NCBI GenBank assembly: GCA_026983855.1 | Contig: JALSTE010000024.1 | Span: 1 to 5,498 of the forward strand | DNA length: 5,498 bases | Direction: 5' to 3' | Source: Acidimicrobiia bacterium | GTDB taxonomy: Bacteria; Actinomycetota; Acidimicrobiia; Acidimicrobiales; Poriferisodalaceae | Shown: positions 1 to 5,421 of the stretch, piece after piece | Layout: each line of letters starts with the position of its first letter | Numbering within the stretch: the first letter of the stretch is position 1 | The notes under the pieces: generated by a model | The model's database searches: none | What the model was told of the DNA's origin: nothing | What the model saw: the letters and a program-made list of their open reading frames with translations, nothing else | Made by a program: the position numbers and the translations under genes

Positions 1-87
1 CCCAGGCAAGCCGGCCACACCAACCACCCACAATCGGGAACACCAGAGGCCGACCCCCCACTCACCCCCCAGGCAAGCCGGCCACAC
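1..87. repeat. Pair of perfect 20-bp direct repeats at the 3' end of the secernin-like gene
   Basis: CCCAGGCAAGCCGGCCACAC occurs at 1-20 and again at 68-87, 67 bp apart start to start. The right copy encodes the last residues of the secernin-like protein (VAGLPG region), just upstream of its stop at 62-64. The left copy is in the 3' flank and may extend past the window edge. The 47 bp between the copies are unrelated to them. The repeat contains the palindrome GCCGGC. No terminator hairpin with a T-run is visible in 1-61. Confidence 0.9.
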
Positions 88-1249
88 GGGATCTCTTGTC
101 CCAGTACCGCCTCATCCACCAGGGCCGGGTGTCCTCGCCACCCCGGGGGACTGATTCGGTCCATCGTCGTAGCATCCGATCGGCCCGGGCGAAGGCCTCA
201 GCCGAGGTGGGGGGATCGGCGAACCAGGCGCTCTCCGCCTCGTCCCTCTCCCCCAGGTGCACCGCCCTGCGGGCCGGGTCGGCCATGACCATGCGGTTCA
301 GCCTCTCCTGTCGCCACCACAGGGCCCCCTCGTCAAACGTTCCGACCGGGGTCAGGCCCAGGTGAACGGGGGTCTCCACACTCACCGGCTTGAACAACGA
401 CAGGCACGGGCTCGCCGTGGCCGTGACCCAGTGGAGGTTGGCCCCCGGTCGGAGGTCGGAGATCCAACTGGCGACCGTCACCGACCCGGCGATCAGTCCC
501 CCACCGTGCATGCAGGGCATCCCGAGGGTGCCCGTCAGCAGATCGTAGTGGGGCCACCGCGCCGTCCCGTGGCTGCGCAGGACCGCCGCCATGTCACCCA
601 CACCGGAGGCATCGGCGGTCAGGGCCGCGGTCAGCTCCGACCTCACGTCGCAGGCCGCCACCCGGCTACGCAACTCGTTCCGGTGCTCCTCCGCGAAGCC
701 GCTGATGGTCAGACCGTTGGAGATACTCCTGACCCCCGAGCGGACCTCCTCCACCGCCCAGAGTCGCCCCGCGGTCTCCACCACGATGGCCGAGGTCGGA
801 TCGGCCACGATGAAGCTGTTGTGGTACGTGAAATCCCTCTTCTCGAAACCACATCCCCCGCCCTGCCCGAACTCCTCCAGGAGGTCGACGATGATGTCCA
901 CGGCCCCGGCGGCGGTGGTGGACCGTTCCAGGGCCAGGCGGAGCAGATCCATGCCGGTCAGCCCGGTGGCGGAATAGGGCTGGTCGGTGAACACCGCCTC
1001 GTTCCCGATCACCACCCCGTGCTCGTTGGTTCCCATCTCCGCCCCCCACATCCAGAAGGGGCGGCTGAGCAGGACGGCGTGGGTACGGGCTACCTGGGGG
1101 ACCGCCATGTGGGTGCACACGACCTTGGAGCCGGCGGGATGGTCCCGGGCCGGGATCCACTGGAGCACCTGGGCCTCGTTCGCGTCCCGATCGGAATTCT
1201 TGGCGAACAGGACCCCGTCGGGCCCCACCTTGACGATCGTGTCACACAC
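62..1249 (-). CDS. Secernin-like C69-family (U34) Ntn hydrolase/peptidase
   Basis: The 395-residue product resembles secernins and the C69 dipeptidase family, in which the N-terminal Cys exposed by Met removal is the nucleophile. Seen here: MCDT at the N-terminus (candidate Cys2), FAKNSDR at 15-21, SRPFWMWGAEMGTNEHGV at 62-79, GMDLLRLALER at 99-109, SISNG at 175-179, CMHGG at 246-250 and PCLSLFKP at 281-288. The WGAEMGxNEHGV and GMDLxRLxLER blocks match what I recall of animal secernins better than lactobacillar PepD. No signal peptide or membrane segment is evident, so it is probably cytoplasmic. The start is GTG, chosen because it puts Cys at position 2 and has GGAGGGA 11 nt upstream. It lies 63 bp downstream of the phosphofructokinase gene on the same strand, probably in one transcript. 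The last codons (VAGLPG) lie in a 20-bp sequence repeated downstream. The substrate is unknown; dipeptidase or amidase activity is a family-level inference. Confidence 0.88.
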   Translation of the reverse strand: MCDTIVKVGPDGVLFAKNSDRDANEAQVLQWIPARDHPAGSKVVCTHMAVPQVARTHAVLLSRPFWMWGAEMGTNEHGVVIGNEAVFTDQPYSATGLTGMDLLRLALERSTTAAGAVDIIVDLLEEFGQGGGCGFEKRDFTYHNSFIVADPTSAIVVETAGRLWAVEEVRSGVRSISNGLTISGFAEEHRNELRSRVAACDVRSELTAALTADASGVGDMAAVLRSHGTARWPHYDLLTGTLGMPCMHGGGLIAGSVTVASWISDLRPGANLHWVTATASPCLSLFKPVSVETPVHLGLTPVGTFDEGALWWRQERLNRMVMADPARRAVHLGERDEAESAWFADPPTSAEAFARADRMLRRWTESVPRGGEDTRPWWMRRYWDKRSRVAGLPGG

Positions 1250-1260
1250 CGCGGAGACGC

Positions 1261-1267
1261 TCCCTCC
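1261..1267 (-). promoter_or_regulatory. Ribosome binding site of the secernin-like gene
   Basis: The minus strand reads GGAGGGA, 11 nt before the GTG at 1249. The spacing is a little long, but this is the only good site. It supports translation from an mRNA that continues from pfkA rather than a leaderless start. Confidence 0.6.
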
Positions 1268-1285
1268 GTGTCAGGGTCGACGTAA

Positions 1286-1304
1286 GGGTCGGGGTCGGGG
1301 TGGG
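1286..1304 (+). other. Canonical G-quadruplex motif between pfkA and the secernin-like gene
   Basis: The plus strand reads GGGTCGGGGTCGGGGTGGG: four runs of 3-4 G with loops of 2, 2 and 1 nt, which meets the standard G3+N1-7 definition and has very short loops. It is part of a degenerate 6-bp tandem repeat (GGGTCG at 1274, 1286 and 1292, GGGTGG at 1298). Both flanking genes are read from the minus strand, so the G-rich strand is the transcription template and the mRNA is C-rich. Folding is inferred from sequence only. Confidence 0.75.
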
Positions 1305-1312
1305 CACCGGCA

Positions 1313-2344
1313 TCAGGGAAAGAACACCTGGGCCACGCCCTCGAAGAGCTCCGGTGCCACCGGCTTCTCCCTGCCGACCACCTCCGACAGCGGCACCCGG
1401 ATTATGTGCTCGCCCCTGAGGGCGACCATCTTGCCGAAGTCGTGGTCGTGGGCGGCCACGGCGGCCTCCACCCCGAATCGGGTGCACAGCACCCGGTCGT
1501 AGGCCGATGGTGTGCCACCCCGCTGCACGTGCCCCAGGACCGTGACGCGGGATTCGAAACCGGTCCGGTCCGAGATCGCCCGGCCGACCAGCTCACCCAT
1601 TCCCCCCAACTTGGGGTTCCCCCACTCGTCCAGGCGGACCGGTCCGGTGTCCATGGTGCCCTCACGGGGCCGGGCCCCCTCGGCGACGACCACGATGGAG
1701 GCGTACCTCCCCCCGGAGTGACGGCGACGGAGCTGCTCGCACACCACCTCGATGTCGAAGGGGTATTCCGGGACCAGAATCACCGTGGCCCCCCCGGCGA
1801 TACCCGCGTGGGTGGCGACGTGGCCCACGTTGCGGCCCATGACCTCCACGACCATCACCCGGTTGTGGGACTCGGCGGTGGTGTGGAGGCGATCGATGAG
1901 ATCGGTGGCGATCTGGACCGCGGTGTTGAACCCGAAGGTGAAGTCGGTGAGGGCGATGTCGTTGTCGATGGTCTTGGGGACCCCGATGACCCTCCCACCG
2001 AGCTCTATGAGCCTCTGGCTGACCGCCAGGGTGCCGTCCCCGCCGACGGCGATGAGACAGTCGATTCCCATCTGGTCCAGGTTCATCCGGGCCCTCTCGA
2101 AGCCCCCCTCGTAGTACGCCGGATGACTTCTGGACGTACCCAGGATCGTGCCGCCCCGGGGCAGGGCCCCCCTCATGGCCGTGATGTCGAGGGGCATGAA
2201 GCGGCTCTCGAGGACCCCCGCCCAGCCATCCCGAAACCCGATCACCTCGTCATCGAAGTCCTTCTGGGCCTTGCGGACCACGGCCCTGATCACGGCGTTC
2301 AGTCCGGGGCAGTCTCCGCCCCCGGTGAGGATTCCAAGTCGCAC
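1313..2344 (-). CDS. pfkA: 6-phosphofructokinase, actinobacterial group III type, probably ATP-dependent
   Basis: This 343-residue enzyme phosphorylates fructose 6-phosphate to fructose 1,6-bisphosphate, the committed step of glycolysis, in the cytoplasm. Seen: N-terminal LTGGGDCPGLNAVIR at 6-20 (nucleotide site), GGDGT at 101-105, PKTIDND at 123-129 with the catalytic-base Asp (D127), MGR at 169-171, AEG at 221-223 and GHVQRGG at 271-277. Family knowledge: Gly at 104 goes with ATP use, Asp with pyrophosphate use; Lys124 is typical of PPi enzymes but also occurs in actinobacterial group III ATP enzymes. Gly104 plus Lys124 therefore suggests ATP. Length is normal for the family. The start is GTG; upstream in frame there is no other start before a stop. 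No clear Shine-Dalgarno is present, but TACCTT lies 7 nt upstream, suggesting a leaderless mRNA. It is divergent from glpK and followed by the secernin-like gene. Confidence 0.95.
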   Translation of the reverse strand: MRLGILTGGGDCPGLNAVIRAVVRKAQKDFDDEVIGFRDGWAGVLESRFMPLDITAMRGALPRGGTILGTSRSHPAYYEGGFERARMNLDQMGIDCLIAVGGDGTLAVSQRLIELGGRVIGVPKTIDNDIALTDFTFGFNTAVQIATDLIDRLHTTAESHNRVMVVEVMGRNVGHVATHAGIAGGATVILVPEYPFDIEVVCEQLRRRHSGGRYASIVVVAEGARPREGTMDTGPVRLDEWGNPKLGGMGELVGRAISDRTGFESRVTVLGHVQRGGTPSAYDRVLCTRFGVEAAVAAHDHDFGKMVALRGEHIIRVPLSEVVGREKPVAPELFEGVAQVFFP

Positions 2345-2351
2345 CTGCCCG

Positions 2352-2357
2352 AAGGTA
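2352..2357 (-). promoter_or_regulatory. Putative -10 box of a leaderless pfkA promoter
   Basis: The minus strand reads TACCTT, fitting the TANNNT actinobacterial -10 pattern, with 7 nt before the GTG start at 2344. That spacing puts transcription start at or next to the start codon, and no good Shine-Dalgarno is present. No clear -35 hexamer is visible; the -35 zone is occupied by an inverted repeat. Confidence 0.45.
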
Positions 2358-2359
2358 CA

Positions 2360-2381
2360 GACCCGGGAGACCCTCCGGGTC
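2360..2381. promoter_or_regulatory. Inverted repeat in the pfkA-glpK divergent promoter region (candidate operator)
   Basis: Arms GACCCGGGAG (2360-2369) and CTCCGGGTC (2373-2381) are complementary over 9 bp with one bulged G and a 3-nt spacer. The element abuts the putative pfkA -10 box, where a bound regulator could block or aid polymerase. It could also just be a GC-rich hairpin. Confidence 0.45.
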
Positions 2382-2416
2382 CCGTCCCCCGACCATCACG
2401 ACTCAATCTTCGGCCG

Positions 2417-2430
2417 GGTGGCGTACCACC
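2417..2430. promoter_or_regulatory. Short inverted repeat GGTGG-N4-CCACC upstream of the glpK ribosome binding site
   Basis: Perfect 5-bp arms (2417-2421 and 2426-2430) flank CGTA, ending 5 nt before the Shine-Dalgarno sequence. It may be an operator half-site pair or a small mRNA hairpin. An arm this short can occur by chance in GC-rich DNA. Confidence 0.3.
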
Positions 2431-2435
2431 GACCC

Positions 2436-2443
2436 GAGGGGAG
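2436..2443 (+). promoter_or_regulatory. glpK ribosome binding site
   Basis: GAGGGGAG ends 7 nt before ATG 2451 and decides this start over ATG 2472. It is the best-spaced Shine-Dalgarno sequence in the window. Confidence 0.75.
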
Positions 2444-2450
2444 CCATCGG

Positions 2451-3953
2451 ATGGCCAACTATGGTTCGGGGATGGCCGTAGTGGTTTCCATCGACGCCGG
2501 CACCACCGGCGTCCGTGCGTTCGCCGTGGGGCGGGACGGCACCCCCCTGCTGTCCGCCTACCGCGAGTTCCCCCAGTACTTCCCCCGACCGGGTTGGGTG
2601 GAACACGATCCCGAGGAGATCTGGCGGGCGGTCGAGGGCACCCTGACCGAGGTCGCGGAGGCCCTGTATCAGCCCGTGGTGGCCATCGGGATCACCGATC
2701 AGAGGGAGACCGTGGTGGCCTGGGACGCCCGCACCGGAGATCCCCTGCATCGGGCCATCGTCTGGCAGGATCGTCGCACCGCCGAGATCTGCGACGACCT
2801 GGCCGCCCAGGGCCATCTGGACCTGGTCAGGGCCAGGACCGGTCTGGTCCTGGATCCCTACTTCTCGGGAACCAAGATGGCGTGGCTGCTGGGTCCCGGT
2901 GGGGTCGACGGGGGACCCCACCTGAGATTCGGAACCATCGACAGTTGGCTGATCCACCGCCTGACCGGGGGCCGGGTCCACGCCACCGACACGACCAACG
3001 CCAGCCGGACGATGCTCTTCGACATCGACACGCTCTCCTGGTCCGACGAGCTGTGCGAGCTACTCGGGGTACCCCTCGAGTCACTTCCGGAGGTGAGACC
3101 TTCCTCGGGCAGGTTCGGTGTCACGTCCCCGGCCTGTCCCCTCGGGGCCGGGATACCCATCAGCGGGGTGGCGGGTGACCAGCAGGCGGCCCTCTTCGGC
3201 CAGGCCTGCCTCTCACCGGGCATGACCAAGAACACCTACGGCACCGGTTCGTTCGTGCTGATGAACGTGGGGCAGACCCCTCCCGATCCGGTCGACGGCC
3301 TCCTCACCACCATCGCCTGGACCCTGGGTGACGGCACCACCACCTACGCCCTGGAGGGGGCCATCTTCGTGACCGGGGCCGCCATCCAGTGGCTGCGGGA
3401 CGGCTTGGGGATCATCGCCGACGCGGCGGAGACCGGACCCCTGGCCGGGAGCGTCCCCGACACCGGGGGGGTCTACTTCGTTCCCGCCCTGACCGGCCTG
3501 GGAAGCCCCTGGTGGGATCCCTACGCCCGGGGAACGGTTCTCGGGATCACCCGGGGCACCAGTCGGGCCCACCTGGCCCGGGCCACGGTGGAGTCGATGG
3601 CGTACCAGACCAGGGACGTGGTCACGGCCATGGAGCGGGCTGGAGGCGTCGCGGTGACCTCCCTACGGGTCGACGGCGGGGCATCGGTCATGGACCTGCT
3701 CCTGCAGTTCCAGGCCGACCAACTCGGGGTGGAGGTCTCCCGACCCCGGTTCACCGACACCACCGCCCTGGGCTCGGCCTTCCTGGCCGGTCTGGCCGAG
3801 GGTTTCTGGGACTCCCTGGACGATGTCGCCTCCGCCTGGCAGCTCGACACCACCTACACCCCCGAGATGGACCCGACCGTTGCCGACCTCGGTCACGCCG
3901 GGTGGCTGCGGGCGGTGGAGCGGTCCCGCGGCTGGGCCCATCCCGCCCACTGA
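2451..3953 (+). CDS. glpK: Glycerol kinase
   Basis: This FGGY-family kinase converts glycerol and ATP to sn-glycerol 3-phosphate in the cytoplasm. The product has 500 residues, matching the usual length. It aligns closely end to end with E. coli GlpK from memory: SIDAGTTGVRAF at 13-24 (ATP site), PGWVEHDPEEIW at 47-58, ITDQRET at 81-87 (R85/E86 bind glycerol), DPYFSGTK at 135-142, GDQQAALFGQ at 242-251 with probable catalytic base D243, NTYGTGSF at 261-268, ALTGLGSPWWDPYARG at 346-361 and RVDGGA at 406-411. ATG 2451 was chosen because GAGGGGAG lies 7 nt upstream; ATG 2472 (residue 8) is possible but has a weaker site. The open frame extends back to 2148, but that part is antisense to phosphofructokinase and unlike the family. 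The loop before IPISG lacks the Arg that binds the inhibitor fructose 1,6-bisphosphate in E. coli. It is convergent with alaC. No glycerol facilitator or G3P dehydrogenase gene is in view. Confidence 0.97.
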   Translation: MANYGSGMAVVVSIDAGTTGVRAFAVGRDGTPLLSAYREFPQYFPRPGWVEHDPEEIWRAVEGTLTEVAEALYQPVVAIGITDQRETVVAWDARTGDPLHRAIVWQDRRTAEICDDLAAQGHLDLVRARTGLVLDPYFSGTKMAWLLGPGGVDGGPHLRFGTIDSWLIHRLTGGRVHATDTTNASRTMLFDIDTLSWSDELCELLGVPLESLPEVRPSSGRFGVTSPACPLGAGIPISGVAGDQQAALFGQACLSPGMTKNTYGTGSFVLMNVGQTPPDPVDGLLTTIAWTLGDGTTTYALEGAIFVTGAAIQWLRDGLGIIADAAETGPLAGSVPDTGGVYFVPALTGLGSPWWDPYARGTVLGITRGTSRAHLARATVESMAYQTRDVVTAMERAGGVAVTSLRVDGGASVMDLLLQFQADQLGVEVSRPRFTDTTALGSAFLAGLAEGFWDSLDDVASAWQLDTTYTPEMDPTVADLGHAGWLRAVERSRGWAHPAH

Positions 3954-4014
3954 CGTCCCCAACCGGTGGCCTCCCCCTGGTTAACCCCACTCCGATCGCG
4001 GTCCGTTCCGGGCT
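3954..4014. other. Convergent glpK-alaC intergenic gap without a recognisable terminator
   Basis: These 61 bp separate the glpK and alaC stop codons. They contain short palindromes (ACCGGT near 3962, GGTTAACC at 3979-3986, CGATCG near 3993) but no long stem followed by a T-run on either strand. Termination may be Rho-dependent or lie inside the opposite gene. Confidence 0.5.
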
Positions 4015-5202
4015 CTATCTCCCTGGGGGCTCCAGACGATCCAGGGTGCCCCTCAACTGGGCCACGGCCTGTCCTATCCGCTGTTCGTTCTCCACCAGGG
4101 CGAACCTCACGTGGCCCTCGCCCCCGGGCCCGAATCCGACCCCCGGGGAGAGGGCCACGTCGGCGTCTCTGACCAGCATCTTGGTGAACTCCACCGACCC
4201 CATGTGGCGGTAGGGCTCGGGGATCGGACTCCACAGGAACATGGTCCCCCGGGGAGGTTCGACCTCCCAGCCGATGCGGTTGAGCCCCCGGACCAGGGCG
4301 TCCCGCCTCCCCTGGTAGACCCGCCGGACCTCGGCGGGGTAGTCCGGCAACTCGTTCATGGCGATGATCGAGGCGATCTGAATGGGCTGGAACACCCCGT
4401 AGTCCAGATACGACTTCAGCTTGGCGAGGGCCCCCACCATCTCGGGATTGCCCACGCAGAACGCCACCCGCCAGCCGGCCATGGAGAAGGACTTGGTGAG
4501 GGAGTAGAACTCCACGGCCACCTCACGGGCCCCCTCGGCCTGCAGTATCGAGGGGGGACGGTAGCCGTCGAACCCGAGATCGGCGTAGGCGAAGTCGTGG
4601 ACCACCACCACCTCCCGCTCCCGGGCGAAGTCCACGATTCGCTGCATGAACTCGGCGTCTACGCACATGGTGGTGGGATTGTGGGGGAACGACAGGATGA
4701 TCGCCCGGGGGCGGGGCCAGGAGTACTCGAATCTCTCCACCAGGGAGTCGAAGAAGTCCTCACCGGAGGCCAGGGGTACCTCCCTCACGCTGGCCCCGGT
4801 GAAGATGGGGCCGAACAGGTGGATCGGGTAGGAGGGGGCGGGAACCAGCACCGCGTCCCCGGGTCCCAGAAGGGCCCACATCAGGTGGGAGAATCCCTCC
4901 TTGGCCCCGATGGTGTTGATCACCTCGGTGTCGGGGTCGAGCTCCACCCCCCAGTTGCGACGGTAGAGGTCCGACACCGCCTGACGGAGTTTGGGGATAC
5001 CCCGGCTGGAGCTGTAGCGGTGATTGCGCTCGTTGCGGGCGGCCTCGACGAGCTTCTCCACCACGGGTTCGGGGGACGGAATGTCGGGATTGCCGAATCC
5101 CAGGTCGATGACGTCGGCCCCGGCCCGGCGCCTCTCGATCTTGAGCGAGTCGATGATCGTGAACACATAGGGGGGGAGGTTCGTGATGCGCCGGAATTCC
5201 AT
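4015..5202 (-). CDS. alaC: AlaC-like alanine/glutamate-pyruvate aminotransferase (PLP fold type I)
   Basis: The 395-residue class I/II aminotransferase closely resembles E. coli AlaC, which interconverts pyruvate plus glutamate with alanine plus 2-oxoglutarate. Seen: LPPYVF at 9-14, FGNPD at 36-40, SSSRGIPKLR at 64-73, PSYPIH at 123-128, PHNPTTMC at 173-180 (N175, PLP contact), HDFAYAD at 202-208 (D203 to the pyridine nitrogen, Y206), SLTKSFSMAGWR at 234-245 with the PLP lysine K237, and HVRFAL at 364-369 (R366, substrate carboxylate). The start is ATG 5202, where homologues begin. The frame is open to an ATG at 5427, but that 75-residue extension runs through 23-bp repeats, a period that is not a multiple of three. 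No Shine-Dalgarno is close; TACCCT sits 8 nt upstream, suggesting leaderless transcription. It is convergent with glpK and downstream of a ROK kinase gene. LL-diaminopimelate aminotransferase is a related alternative, less likely. Confidence 0.93.
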   Translation of the reverse strand: MEFRRITNLPPYVFTIIDSLKIERRRAGADVIDLGFGNPDIPSPEPVVEKLVEAARNERNHRYSSSRGIPKLRQAVSDLYRRNWGVELDPDTEVINTIGAKEGFSHLMWALLGPGDAVLVPAPSYPIHLFGPIFTGASVREVPLASGEDFFDSLVERFEYSWPRPRAIILSFPHNPTTMCVDAEFMQRIVDFAREREVVVVHDFAYADLGFDGYRPPSILQAEGAREVAVEFYSLTKSFSMAGWRVAFCVGNPEMVGALAKLKSYLDYGVFQPIQIASIIAMNELPDYPAEVRRVYQGRRDALVRGLNRIGWEVEPPRGTMFLWSPIPEPYRHMGSVEFTKMLVRDADVALSPGVGFGPGGEGHVRFALVENEQRIGQAVAQLRGTLDRLEPPGR

Positions 5203-5210
5203 GACGCCCG

Positions 5211-5216
5211 AGGGTA
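5211..5216 (-). promoter_or_regulatory. Putative -10 box of a leaderless alaC promoter
   Basis: The minus strand reads TACCCT (TANNNT) with 8 nt before ATG 5202. It overlaps the palindrome GGGTACCC at 5212-5219. The nearest purine-rich stretch (GGAGAGGG region, from 5221) is about 18 nt from the start, too far for a normal Shine-Dalgarno. On this reading the 23-bp repeats lie about 90-210 bp upstream of the transcription start. Confidence 0.4.
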
Positions 5217-5290
5217 CCCACCCTCTCCGCCCCGACCGCCATCGTGTGGCGGCCCCCGGGTCGGGCCGGATCGGGCCCCGAACCAATGGA

Positions 5291-5314
5291 TCGGGGGCGG
5301 CCGGCCACCCCCGA
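5291..5314. other. GC-rich inverted repeat at the alaC-proximal edge of the repeat array
   Basis: TCGGGGG (5291-5297) and CCCCCGA (5308-5314) are perfect 7-bp arms around a core that itself contains GGCCGGCC (5299-5306). The right arm lies in the first 23-bp repeat. Read from the minus strand it could form a strong hairpin about 95-120 nt after the ROK kinase stop. There is no following T-run, so it is not a classic intrinsic terminator. Confidence 0.45.
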
Positions 5315-5421
5315 CCCAGGAGGCGGCTGACCCCCGACCCAACAGCACACCCACCCCCGACCCAGGACGCGACTGACCCCCGACCCAACAGCACACCCAC
5401 CCCCGACTCAGGAGGCGGCGA
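5307..5421. repeat. Array of five 23-bp tandem repeats with a 46-bp higher-order unit
   Basis: The 12-mer ACCCCCGACCCA begins at 5307, 5330, 5353 and 5376, and with one change (ACCCCCGACTCA) at 5399, exactly 23 bp apart. The 11-bp tails alternate. Copies 2 and 4 end AACAGCACACCC and are identical over 23 bp. Copies 1, 3 and 5 have AGGAGGCGG-like tails. The real unit is therefore 46 bp: 5305-5350 and 5351-5396 match at 44 of 46 positions, followed by a half unit. On the minus strand, the sense of the flanking genes, each copy reads TGGGTCGGGGGT. The array lies between the ROK kinase stop and alaC, and its last copy overlaps the kinase's final codons. It is most likely a minisatellite; a regulatory role is possible but not shown. 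Confidence 0.95.

Noticed and set aside
257..1285. Long plus-strand open frame (342 codons) opposite the secernin-like gene
   Set aside because: The translation is low-complexity and rich in Gly, Arg, His and Pro, typical of the antisense frame of GC-rich genes. It shows no family resemblance, and the opposite strand encodes a clearly recognisable protein.
2148..2450. N-terminal extension of glpK by 101 codons
   Set aside because: It overlaps pfkA on the opposite strand and has no resemblance to glycerol kinases. A strong ribosome binding site precedes ATG 2451.
1406..3178. A 590-codon plus-strand open frame spanning pfkA antisense and glpK out of frame
   Set aside because: It overlaps two well-supported genes in the wrong frame or strand and its composition is shadow-like. 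Its length only reflects the rarity of stop codons at high GC.
5291..5314. Intrinsic terminator for the ROK kinase gene
   Set aside because: The stem is good, but no T-run follows on the minus strand; kept only as an inverted repeat.
4111..5376. 421-codon plus-strand open frame opposite alaC
   Set aside because: Antisense shadow rich in Gly, Val, His and Pro with no recognisable domain; alaC on the other strand has all catalytic motifs.
5307..5421. CRISPR array or plasmid-type iterons
   Set aside because: There are no unique spacers between 23-40 bp repeats, and the copies abut in tandem. No replication initiator or cas gene is nearby, and the context is core metabolism.
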